Origin: Oribacterium sp.
GTDB taxonomy: Bacteria > Bacillota_A > Clostridia > Lachnospirales > Lachnospiraceae
NCBI GenBank assembly: GCA_017940955.1
Contig: JAGAXP010000280.1
Coordinates: 1-6,910, forward strand
DNA length: 6,910 nt
Direction of reading: 5' to 3'
The stretch's first letter is position 1. Each line of letters starts with the position of its first letter. The notes under the pieces were generated by a model. The model saw only the letters and a program-made list of their open reading frames with translations. It did no database searches and had not been told where the DNA came from. Below, in pieces: positions 1 through 6,649 of the stretch. A program made the translations under genes and the position numbers.

Positions 1-3000
1 CGGTATATCAGCGTCAAGATAATACTCAAGGTACATAAGGCTATGTACATCCTGATGACCTACAAGCTTATTTTTCTCATCATAGGATTTAGCACCATCT
101 TCCCAAAGCTTTGTAACAACCTTGTTTGTGGCTCTGCCTTCAATGTAGTACTGATTCTCTTTGCTGTCAGAGTTTTCCTGCTTTCTTAAAAGATTAACCG
201 CATTACCGGCACCGATACCTGTTCTGATCTGATACTTTGTATTGTCATCGGTAACGATGTACATGCTGAGATTGTCGTCATCTGACTTTATCGCAAAGTA
301 ATTCTTCTTGGTTTTTTTATCTGTTGTTATACTGAAGCTGTTAGTAGTTGATGAAACGTTATTCTCCTTGCCATTTAATACATATTTAATATCTCTTCCA
401 CTGTCACGGCCTTCTATCTTAAATGCGATACTCTGACCTGCAGCAACACCATCTCCAAGCTCAAGGTATGCCGGATATAAAATATACTCTGCATAGGTAA
501 GTGTAAGTACATAGTCCTCGGCAAGATCATAAGGTCCTTTATTTGTCTTGTACTGGAAATCGCTGAGCTGTTTTATATTTGAATATTCTGTACCGCCTAC
601 TTCAAGAACAGCGCTTCTGTATCTGTATCCATCTACTTTGAATAGCTTGGACACGTCTGTAAGCGTCTTAGGATCTCTCGTATTGGCAGTATATGTAGTG
701 ATAGGATTCTTCTTTTCGGTATCCTTTTCATCATATATTTTTACAGTTAAATTCGGAACGATATAATCAATCTTAAACTGTCCGTCAGCCTTAAGATTGT
801 TTTCCTCTGTTATATCTGTAGCACGGACAATGTTGTTAACTGCCTTATTCGGTACTGCGCTGCCGATCTTTGCTTCTTTACTCTTTGTGATAACACTGAA
901 GCTTGCGATCTTTGCAGGAACTGTGATTTCCAGTTCACCTGTTGAACCAGCAGTATATGATGTGTCTGCTCCATCCTCAGTTCTGACAATTACTGTTTCA
1001 TCAGCCTTAAGATCTTTTAATGAATAAACGATTTTATCATCGTCAGCAGGCTCAAATGTTTCTCCGCCCTTCTTTATTTCCTGACCGACACTGTATGAGT
1101 AGGTCTTTACATTAGTTATCTCAAAAGATGTAGGTGCATCCTGTTTATTGGAAAGAACCTGTCCTGCTACAGCTCCTGTTTTAGAAGCCATAGTATAATC
1201 CTGATTCTGGTATTCTTTAGGATTTATGGACAGAATGTCAGTAGCCTTGACAGTGAATGACTTATCACTTGCCTTGACAGTGAATTCCTTCTTATCCTCA
1301 TTCTCCGAAGTAACAGCAAGTTCACGTGTCACTCCATCCTCACCGGTGATGACGATAGTAGCCTTACCACCATTGCTTCCAAAGCCGGTAAGCTCATATA
1401 CAACATCTTCTACAAGATCTGTTGTTTTCTGCTCTACATAGAAAGTATCATCGAGAGTCCACGGTACGCTCTTACGCGTTACAAGCTCATTGGAGCCTGT
1501 GGAATCGTTAGATATAGTGCTTGATGTAGCGCGATATGTAACGTCGCCTCTCTTGATTTCGGTAACAGCAACAGATACGTTGTCGGAATCTGATATAAGT
1601 CCAAGAGCTGTTCCAACCGGTACATCATTGATTACACTACCGGCTTTGTGAGATTCATAAAATGCCTCAAGCTCTGCTGAGTTAGAAGCAACCTGCTCTA
1701 CGAATGCCTTAAAACCTTCTTCTGTGTCTGCCTCATCAAGATTTGCAGCAATATTTGAACCTTCAGCACCGGAAAGCTCTATGACAAGAGTATCCCCCTC
1801 ATTAGCGCTGAATGACTCACTTGTAAGGTCTACATAGTATCCCTTAACATTTTCTTTATCTGAATAGAAAGCAATAGTATAAACTGAGAAGTCCTCTGTC
1901 CTTACGCTGAGTTCTCCATCTACGGATACATTGATACTGTCATCTGAATCAGGAGCATCCTGTCTCTCTTCGGTAACGGATGCCTCTTCAGGTTCCTCAG
2001 CCTTTATAAGCTCAGGTGCCTCAAGCTTCTCTTCCGAATCAGCACCGGTTGCCATATCAGCTATTGTTTCAAAAATATTTACTGCAAAACTCTCTTTATC
2101 GTCATCAGCCTTAGCTGCCTTTTCGACATCTTCCTTATCAACATCCTTGAAGTGATATACGGAAACGTACTTATCCTCTGCCTCGGCAGCTTCAAGAATC
2201 TTCTTTGACTTGAAGCTAATGTTTACATCTCTGCCGCCTTCGGTAACGGGATCAAGTTCCTTTCCGTCAGCGTCAACAACCTTGATGTCATAAGACAGGG
2301 TGCTGTCGATAACCTTATCCTCATCAAGAGTCTTTTCTACAGCTTCATCTATCTTTAAGTTGTCTTTATCCTTTGTGATCTTCTCAACCTTAAGAGTACT
2401 GTCATTAGCAAATACTCCTGCAGGGGCAGTAACTGTGATCTCAACGTCGTCATCTGACCATGTAGCTGAGAACTCCCTGGCTGCCTCTTCCATTACCTCT
2501 ACGCTTATTGTCGGAAGTGATGAATCAAAAAGGGCATACTTCTCTTCATTTCTTACTTCAGAAGTAAATCTGTATATGCCAGGTACATTCGGATCATATT
2601 CTCCGCCGAAGCTTGCGTCATTCTCCCATGAAAGCGGAAGCTTTATAACAGAATATCCATCGAGCTCAAGCCCGGTCTTCTCTTTGATATCCTTAATAGA
2701 TGGCTTTTCCTCGCCTGACAGAAGTCTCTTAACCTCTTCACGCTGCTCATCTGTAATAAAATCAATGTTCTTACTTATTACTGATTTCGTTGCAACGTCG
2801 AGATCTGAAACGGATTCTTCGATCTCGCTTAAGGATGCATCTACCATAACAGAAACTGCGTCTTCTTCGATTTCACTGATGGTCGCATTTTCAATGCTTA
2901 TGCCTGCATCTTCTTCCTCATCCTCTTCAATCTCTGCATCTGCATCACAAACTAATGCATATATAGTCTTTGGAAGATTGAGCTTTGACTCGGGTGTGCC

Positions 3001-3186
3001 GAACTCCACCGACTGGTATGACACGTCATCAGGAAGGTCGGCCAATACCTTTACTGCGTATTCCGATATGGCTTGTTCCACCGGCTTTTCCATCGCATAG
3101 GCGGAAACACCGGCACTAAGTCCGGAATCAACAACCATAAGTACGCACAATAACAGTGACAGTAATTGCTTCGTTAACTTATCCAT
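1..3186 (-). CDS. Large secreted surface/adhesin-like protein with Ig-like N-terminal domains (partial, C-terminus off the left edge)
   Basis: One uninterrupted minus-strand frame gives 1062 residues from ATG 3186-3184 to the window edge. A GGGGAAAG ribosome binding site (3191-3198) lies 4 nt upstream of the ATG. Residues 1-31 are a signal peptide: Lys-containing start, hydrophobic LLSLLLCVLMVV, likely cleavage after SAYA. Residues 61-79 (EFGTPESKLNLPKTIYALV) and 183-231 (LPLSWEND, GIYRFTSEV, LPTISVEV) match the two halves of an Ig-like module frequent in Lachnospiraceae surface proteins. They are separated by a roughly 100-residue segment that is very acidic at 81-130 and has two SEIEE copies. 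Residues 238-440 resemble another common module (APAGVF..TLKV, YDIKVVDADGKELDP, EDFSVYTIAF). Residues 445-1062 are beta-rich, Asp/Glu/Lys/Ser/Thr-rich, with almost no cysteine, and unrecognised. I infer cell-surface binding or structure; no catalytic motif is visible. A sortase or wall-binding anchor may lie in the missing part. Specific function unknown. Confidence 0.88.
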   Translation of the reverse strand, partial: MDKLTKQLLSLLLCVLMVVDSGLSAGVSAYAMEKPVEQAISEYAVKVLADLPDDVSYQSVEFGTPESKLNLPKTIYALVCDADAEIEEDEEEDAGISIENATISEIEEDAVSVMVDASLSEIEESVSDLDVATKSVISKNIDFITDEQREEVKRLLSGEEKPSIKDIKEKTGLELDGYSVIKLPLSWENDASFGGEYDPNVPGIYRFTSEVRNEEKYALFDSSLPTISVEVMEEAAREFSATWSDDDVEITVTAPAGVFANDSTLKVEKITKDKDNLKIDEAVEKTLDEDKVIDSTLSYDIKVVDADGKELDPVTEGGRDVNISFKSKKILEAAEAEDKYVSVYHFKDVDKEDVEKAAKADDDKESFAVNIFETIADMATGADSEEKLEAPELIKAEEPEEASVTEERQDAPDSDDSINVSVDGELSVRTEDFSVYTIAFYSDKENVKGYYVDLTSESFSANEGDTLVIELSGAEGSNIAANLDEADTEEGFKAFVEQVASNSAELEAFYESHKAGSVINDVPVGTALGLISDSDNVSVAVTEIKRGDVTYRATSSTISNDSTGSNELVTRKSVPWTLDDTFYVEQKTTDLVEDVVYELTGFGSNGGKATIVITGEDGVTRELAVTSENEDKKEFTVKASDKSFTVKATDILSINPKEYQNQDYTMASKTGAVAGQVLSNKQDAPTSFEITNVKTYSYSVGQEIKKGGETFEPADDDKIVYSLKDLKADETVIVRTEDGADTSYTAGSTGELEITVPAKIASFSVITKSKEAKIGSAVPNKAVNNIVRATDITEENNLKADGQFKIDYIVPNLTVKIYDEKDTEKKNPITTYTANTRDPKTLTDVSKLFKVDGYRYRSAVLEVGGTEYSNIKQLSDFQYKTNKGPYDLAEDYVLTLTYAEYILYPAYLELGDGVAAGQSIAFKIEGRDSGRDIKYVLNGKENNVSSTTNSFSITTDKKTKKNYFAIKSDDDNLSMYIVTDDNTKYQIRTGIGAGNAVNLLRKQENSDSKENQYYIEGRATNKVVTKLWEDGAKSYDEKNKLVGHQDVHSLMYLEYYLDADIP
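1244..1285 (-). repeat. Short in-frame tandem repeat in the surface protein gene
   Basis: The 15-mer GCCTTGACAGTGAAT occurs at 1244-1258 and again at 1271-1285, a period of 27 nt or nine codons. In the protein this reads FTVKA(S/T)D at residues 635-641 and 644-650, consistent with a small local duplication of a beta strand. Only two copies are present. Confidence 0.7.
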
Positions 3187-3253
3187 ACTACTTTCCCCAT
3201 TTAAAAAAATGATTCTTTGCCTTATAAAATACAAAGTCCCACAATTCCTATTC

Positions 3254-3282
3254 ATTTTATCATTAAAAATATTACAAAATCA
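3254..3282 (-). promoter_or_regulatory. Candidate extended -10 promoter for the surface-protein gene
   Basis: On the minus strand TGATAAAAT (3262-3254) fits an extended -10 (TGnTATAAT) with one mismatch. The hexamer 17 nt upstream (TGATTT, 3282-3277) is a poor -35, which extended -10 promoters can tolerate. It would give a leader of about 60 nt before the ATG at 3186. In DNA this AT-rich, such matches arise easily by chance. Confidence 0.3.
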
Positions 3283-3426
3283 GTTAAAAATAATGCGGGT
3301 TTTTTTATACTTTTAGGGAAGCTTAAACATTTTTTAATGATTTTTAATGGCGCTTAATAAAATTTAACTTTCTTTATTATCTAGGAATTTTCAGCCAATA
3401 GTTAACCACTTTATCACACCATTTTA

Positions 3427-3471
3427 TGAGAACACATCAGGACCGGTTCTCACCTGCGGGAGCCATTCCCG
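3427..3471. repeat. GC-rich double hairpin, possible decayed copy of the GGTTCTC palindrome family
   Basis: TGAGAAC (3427-3433) pairs with GTTCTCA (3446-3452) across a 12-nt loop. CGGGA (3457-3461) pairs with TCCCG (3467-3471) across a 5-nt loop. The GGACCGGTTCTC string at 3440-3451 resembles the GGGGACGGTTCTC arm of the perfect palindrome at 6590-6625, with one arm degenerated. No T-run follows, so it is not a standard terminator. Its position in an otherwise AT-rich spacer argues for an inserted repeat, but the resemblance is partial. Confidence 0.4.
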
Positions 3472-3528
3472 GACATCCTTATATGCCTTTTTTGTATTAA
3501 AATCATTCCTTATTCGGAGAAAAAATAT

Positions 3529-3534
3529 TACAAT
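3529..3534 (+). promoter_or_regulatory. Candidate -10 box for the zinc-ribbon gene
   Basis: TACAAT at 3529-3534 differs from TATAAT at one base. The hexamer at the right distance upstream (TTCCTT, 3506-3511) is a weak -35. It would give a leader of roughly 60 nt. This is suggestive only. Confidence 0.25.
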
Positions 3535-3584
3535 ATTATTCAGATGGATTTTAAATTCGTGAAAATTTAAAGCAAAATCATAAT

Positions 3585-3591
3585 AAAGGGG
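3585..3591 (+). promoter_or_regulatory. Ribosome binding site that fixes the zinc-ribbon gene start
   Basis: AAAGGGG at 3585-3591 lies 7 nt before ATG 3599. The upstream in-frame GTG at 3593 is only 1 nt from this site, too close, and the next ATG at 3611 is 19 nt away, too far. The site therefore selects ATG 3599. Confidence 0.75.
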
Positions 3592-3598
3592 TGTGTAT

Positions 3599-4900
3599 AT
3601 GGGTAATGTAATGAACTTTAAGTGTCCCTGCTGCGCAGCAAAACTGGTCTACAGCGGAGAGGTACAGGAGATGACCTGTGAGTATTGCGGCTCACAGTTC
3701 AGCATGGAACAGATAAAGGCTGCCGAAGAATCTCTGAAGGATTCGACCGGCGGCAATAATATGGTGTGGAACACAGCGGATCAGCAGATAATCAGTGATG
3801 AAAACGGAAAGGTGCAGGGTTACAGATGTCAGTCCTGCGGAGCCGAAATGGTTGCGGATGAAAATACTGCCGCAACAGAATGTCCTTATTGCGGTAATCC
3901 CTCCATCATTCCTCAGTCCTTCGAGGGGCTGTACCGCCCGGATCTGATGATCCCCTTTGCCGTAGGTAAAAAGCAGGCAAGTGAGAAACTTAAGGAATTC
4001 ACCAGAGGCAAAAAGCTTCTTCCGGATTCCTTTACAGCCGGAAACCGTATAGAAAAGATTACGGGTATTTACGTACCCTTCTGGCTCTACAGCTGTCACG
4101 CCTCCGGTTCAGTTTCCTTTGACGGAGTAAAGGCAAAAACCTGGGAGGATGCGAACTTCAGATATGTCCGAAAGGATCATTACCACATCACAAGATCCGG
4201 CGAGATGGACTTTAACAGGATCCCTGTAGATGCCGCTTCCCAAATGGATGATGCCACCATGGATTCACTGGAACCCTTTGATTTCGGAAAAGCAACAGAA
4301 TATGATCCGGCTTACTTCTCAGGATATCTTGCTGACCGCTATGACGTTATGGAAAGCGATGCTCGGCCCAGAGCCAATGAAAGAGTCCAGAACTCCTTCA
4401 GAAGCAAGATGCGGGATGCCGTGAACGGGTATACGGAGGTTACGCAGAAAAGCGAAAGCATTAACCTTACTGACGCAAAGGCTGAATATGCCATGCTTCC
4501 GGTATGGATGATGACCACAAAATATGAAGGCAAAGCTTATACCTTCGGTATAAACGGTCAGAGCGGCAAGCTGGTGGGCAGCCTTCCCATAGATATGAAT
4601 AAATACTATAAGTATATGGGTATTGCCTGGCTGATAGCCTTTATCATCTGCTCTGCATTTTCGTTACTCTTTACTTCAGACGGTATAACACTTTCGGGAG
4701 AACTGATCGCGGCAGTGATCGCGCTCCTCATCGGATGGCTGTATGCAAACGGCCTTAAGGGCGCAATGAATACTATCGCTCCTAAGCGTACCGCGGCGGG
4801 ATATCTCAAGGACAGTTCACTGAAATTTGCTGCCAATGTTGACCGCTTCCTGTATTACAAGACCGAGAAGACGGAAAAACCGCAAAATGTCAAAAAGTGA
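3599..4900 (+). CDS. Membrane-anchored double zinc-ribbon protein (TFIIB-type zinc ribbon family)
   Basis: The protein is 433 residues from ATG 3599, chosen over GTG 3593 because of the ribosome binding site spacing. Two zinc ribbons stand at the N-terminus: CPCC (9-12) with CEYC (27-30), and CQSC (77-80) with CPYC (95-98). A central domain of about 220 residues follows, with conserved-looking GIYVPFWLYSC (156-166) and AEYAMLPVWMM (295-305). Two hydrophobic helices (about 340-358 and 367-385) are separated by a short loop, and the tail is Lys-rich. This architecture matches a Firmicutes family often labelled 'TFIIB-type zinc ribbon-containing protein' and sometimes misnamed as RNA polymerase subunit P or PriA helicase; Bacillus YdjG is a broadly similar membrane zinc-ribbon protein. 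Zinc binding and membrane location follow from the sequence; the biological role is not established. Its neighbours here are unrelated and a terminator follows directly, so it is probably monocistronic. Confidence 0.88.
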   Translation: MGNVMNFKCPCCAAKLVYSGEVQEMTCEYCGSQFSMEQIKAAEESLKDSTGGNNMVWNTADQQIISDENGKVQGYRCQSCGAEMVADENTAATECPYCGNPSIIPQSFEGLYRPDLMIPFAVGKKQASEKLKEFTRGKKLLPDSFTAGNRIEKITGIYVPFWLYSCHASGSVSFDGVKAKTWEDANFRYVRKDHYHITRSGEMDFNRIPVDAASQMDDATMDSLEPFDFGKATEYDPAYFSGYLADRYDVMESDARPRANERVQNSFRSKMRDAVNGYTEVTQKSESINLTDAKAEYAMLPVWMMTTKYEGKAYTFGINGQSGKLVGSLPIDMNKYYKYMGIAWLIAFIICSAFSLLFTSDGITLSGELIAAVIALLIGWLYANGLKGAMNTIAPKRTAAGYLKDSSLKFAANVDRFLYYKTEKTEKPQNVKK

Positions 4901-4910
4901 AAACAAAATA

Positions 4911-4952
4911 AATGATGCCTGTTCCCGACTATGAGAACAGGCATCATTTTTT
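4911..4952 (+). terminator. Rho-independent terminator, probably bidirectional
   Basis: A perfect 14-bp stem (AATGATGCCTGTTC at 4911-4924, complement at 4935-4948) closes a 10-nt loop, and the T-run 4947-4952 follows directly. It begins 10 nt after the zinc-ribbon stop codon. Read on the minus strand, the hairpin is followed by TTATTTTGTTTT, so it could also stop transcription arriving from the broken minus-strand gene at 5021-5269. Confidence 0.9.
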
Positions 4953-5020
4953 CTTCCTTAATATAATATACAGCCATTTTATGCTTCACCATCACGGTTT
5001 CAGTAATCTTATAATCAAAT

Positions 5021-5269
5021 CTATCTCTTAGCTTTAGGCATGATGATTCCAACAATTAATAAGATTACTCCAACAACTCTCGAAAGTACGGACAAAAATC
5101 TTTGTATGTATGGGTCAGTTCTGTTGCGGAAGCAGAATACTGCCATTCTGTTGAAGACACGAGTTGGGCTTCATCTACATCGGTCTGTCTCTGTTTTTTA
5201 TAATGAAACCGGCAAGGCAGATTCTATCACGATATAAATAATATCTATCGTCTGAAATAAAATGCTCAT
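5021..5269 (-). pseudogene. Possible frameshifted small membrane-protein gene
   Basis: Three minus-strand segments in two frames read like one small protein. From ATG 5269-5267, preceded by GAGAG at 5276-5280 with 6-nt spacing, the first frame gives MSILFQTIDIIYIVIESALP and then a stop near 5200. The second frame is open from about 5223 and gives KKQRQTDVDEAQLVSSTEW and more, to TYKDF near 5096. The first frame then resumes with FLSVLSRVVGVILLIVGI, ending in MPKAKR and stop TAG (5023-5021). Both joints fall at homopolymers: six T at 5194-5199 and five A at 5094-5098. The reconstructed product of about 82 residues would have a hydrophobic segment at each end and a hydrophilic middle. I do not recognise the family. 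Genuine decay, sequencing indels or chance are all possible; the C-terminal helix ending in basic residues is the best part. Confidence 0.35.
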
Positions 5270-5400
5270 AATTTACTCTCGGTTATTTATGCGGCATAAT
5301 CATACTGTGACATTTAGTGGCCCGTTAAAATCCCGGATGAATTCCATATTTAATACTCTTTTAATGGACTGATCATTCCGGAGGACAAGGAATAAAAACT
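5270..5400. promoter_or_regulatory. Upstream region of the peptidase gene with a 13-bp palindrome
   Basis: TTATGC-G-GCATAA at 5287-5299 is a perfect palindrome with a one-base centre, about 100 nt upstream of the peptidase ATG. It lies just upstream of the start of the broken minus-strand gene, so it could be an operator shared by both directions. A TATTTAAT stretch at 5347-5354 is a possible -10 for the peptidase, but I see no convincing -35. No coding frame is evident here. Confidence 0.35.
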
Positions 5401-6543
5401 ATGATCAATGAAAACAGACTGAAGAAACTGTTCCTGAAACTTGTTGCCTTTGACAGTGAATCATATTCGGAAAAAGAGCTAGGAAAATATGTTTCAGGCA
5501 AGCTTTTGAATCTCGGACTTCAGGTTGATACGGAAAATACCACAAAAGAGAATTATTTGCGGGAGCACCCGGATTCCCATCCAAATATCTATGCTTTTTT
5601 CAAAGGAAACATACCCGGAGAACCGATTCTTTTTACAGCTCATCTCGATACCGTATCTCCCGGGATCAATAAAAAACCGGCAGAAACGAAAGATGGATTC
5701 ATTACTTCCCAGGGGGATACCGTTTTGGGTGCGGATGATGTATCGGGAATTTCATCTATAATAGAAGCAATCTCCGTGATCAAAGAAAAGAATCTTGATC
5801 ATCCGGATATAGAAATCCTCTTCACTGTTGCGGAGGAAGTATTTGGAATTGGGTCCGGCAATTTTAACTATGATCTCATCAAATCAAAGTTTGGTTATGC
5901 ACTTGATCTTACGGGGCCCATCGGAAGCAGTGCCATTTGTGCTCCTTCCATCGTCTCATTTCAGGTAATCATCACAGGCAGAGCTGCACATGCAGGATTT
6001 GCACCCGAGGAAGGGATCAATGCATTAAACGTGGCAGCACAAGCACTGACTCAAATCAAAACCGGAAGGGTGGATGAAGACACTACCGTTAATGTCGGTA
6101 CTATAGAAGGCGGAACTGGGAGAAACATAGTTCCTGAGAAAATAAAGCTTTCCGGTGAGGTCAGAAGTCTTGACCATGAAAAAGCTCTGAAACAGATAAA
6201 CGAGATTAAGGAAGTTTTCAGGAAATACTCATCAGAAGCGGGAGCGACATTGGACTTTTCTTTCACAGAACATGTTAAGGCATACAATGTTTTGAAAGAT
6301 GAGGAAGTTGTAAAGAGGTTTGTAAAAACAGCAAAACAGACTGGGCTAGATCCGGAACTCGTGATCACTCTCGTAGGAAGCGATGCCAATGTGTTAAATG
6401 AATTTGGCATCACAACCATAGTTAATGCCTGCGGAATGGAAAAGGTTCATTCTACAAATGAATATGTCTATCTGAAGGATCTGTATCGATCCGCAGAACT
6501 GACATTAAATCTTATGACATATAAAGCCGGTTCTCTATCATGA
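5401..6543 (+). CDS. M20 family PepT-like metallopeptidase
   Basis: Complete 380-residue protein; the size suits the PepT-like (YqjE/PepT2) branch, which is shorter than classical tripeptidase T of about 410 residues. The two-zinc site is intact: AHLDTV with His81 and Asp83, GADD with the bridging Asp at 112, AEE with the general base Glu145 and ligand Glu146, Asp169 in ALDL, and His350 in KVHSTNE. Residues 185-295 form the dimerisation domain inserted in the catalytic domain, with GRAAHAGFAPEEGINA at 193-208. There is no signal peptide, so it is cytoplasmic. By family it removes N-terminal residues from short peptides or hydrolyses a related amide; the exact substrate cannot be read from sequence. 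AAGGA (5387-5391) lies 9 nt before the ATG and is the likely ribosome binding site; a stronger GGAGG at 5380-5384 is 16 nt away. The TGA stop sits inside a small hairpin (6529-6548). The nearest gene downstream is convergent. Confidence 0.93.
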   Translation: MINENRLKKLFLKLVAFDSESYSEKELGKYVSGKLLNLGLQVDTENTTKENYLREHPDSHPNIYAFFKGNIPGEPILFTAHLDTVSPGINKKPAETKDGFITSQGDTVLGADDVSGISSIIEAISVIKEKNLDHPDIEILFTVAEEVFGIGSGNFNYDLIKSKFGYALDLTGPIGSSAICAPSIVSFQVIITGRAAHAGFAPEEGINALNVAAQALTQIKTGRVDEDTTVNVGTIEGGTGRNIVPEKIKLSGEVRSLDHEKALKQINEIKEVFRKYSSEAGATLDFSFTEHVKAYNVLKDEEVVKRFVKTAKQTGLDPELVITLVGSDANVLNEFGITTIVNACGMEKVHSTNEYVYLKDLYRSAELTLNLMTYKAGSLS

Positions 6544-6548
6544 GAACC
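6529..6548. repeat. Small hairpin overlapping the peptidase stop codon
   Basis: GGTTCTC (6529-6535) pairs with GAGAACC (6542-6548) across the 6-nt loop TATCAT. This is the core of the larger palindrome 42 bp downstream. The TGA stop (6541-6543) spans the loop and right arm, so the last codons of the peptidase (GSLS) come from the repeat-like sequence. Confidence 0.6.
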
Positions 6549-6589
6549 ATTCACATATATCCGGTATAACCATGTCGATTCTCAAACCA

Positions 6590-6625
6590 CCGGGGACGGT
6601 TCTCTCCGGCGAGAACCGTCCCCGG
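6590..6625. repeat. Perfect REP-like palindrome of the GGGGACGGTTCTC type
   Basis: CCGGGGACGGTTCTC (6590-6604) pairs perfectly with 6611-6625 across the loop TCCGGC: a 15-bp GC-rich stem between two convergent genes. Similar GGGGACGGTTCTC-type palindromes are, from memory, dispersed in many copies in Clostridia genomes, like REP elements mobilised by REP-associated (Y1) transposases. No transposase is present here. The hairpin may also hinder transcription from both sides, but no T-run follows directly on either strand; the nearest on the plus strand, GGTTTTTCTT, starts about 17 nt away. Confidence 0.75.
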
Positions 6626-6649
6626 CGGATAACTCCCCTTAGGTTTTTC

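Larger units (their letters stand above)
3187..3598. other. AT-rich divergent intergenic region
   Basis: This 412-bp spacer separates the divergent surface-protein and zinc-ribbon genes. I see no convincing coding frame on either strand. Most of it is strongly AT-rich with repeated ATTAAAAAT/ATTTTTAAT words around 3260-3350. The exception is a GC-rich island at 3427-3472 containing two small hairpins. It must hold the promoters of both flanking genes; the best guesses are listed separately. Confidence 0.8.

Noticed and set aside
1244..1285. CRISPR-like or larger repeat array
   Set aside because: Only two 15-nt copies in coding frame with a 12-nt gap; this is a protein-level duplication, not an array.
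2300..3100. A long Ser-rich plus-strand reading frame of 266 codons
   Set aside because: It is the antisense of the Asp/Glu-rich surface-protein gene; GAA/GAT-rich codons read as Ser-rich sequence on the other strand. The minus frame has a signal peptide, a ribosome binding site and domain matches.
3692..4099. Minus-strand reading frame of 135 codons inside the zinc-ribbon gene
   Set aside because: It lies wholly antisense to a well-supported gene with paired Cys motifs and has no recognisable features of its own.
4855..5055. Minus-strand reading frame of 66 codons across the terminator
   Set aside because: It reads through the perfect terminator hairpin and into the antisense of the zinc-ribbon gene; the stretch before the hairpin looks only weakly protein-like.
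5040..5237. Plus-strand reading frame of 65 codons before the peptidase gene
   Set aside because: No ribosome binding site or recognisable motif; the minus strand of the same DNA gives more protein-like segments.
6051..6419. Minus-strand reading frame of 122 codons inside the peptidase gene
   Set aside because: It is antisense to a region with intact M20 motifs and has low-complexity Ser/Thr/Val-rich content typical of a shadow frame.
6590..6625. The perfect hairpin as a standard rho-independent terminator
   Set aside because: No T-run directly follows the stem on either strand, and its sequence fits a dispersed palindrome family better, although it may still slow transcription.
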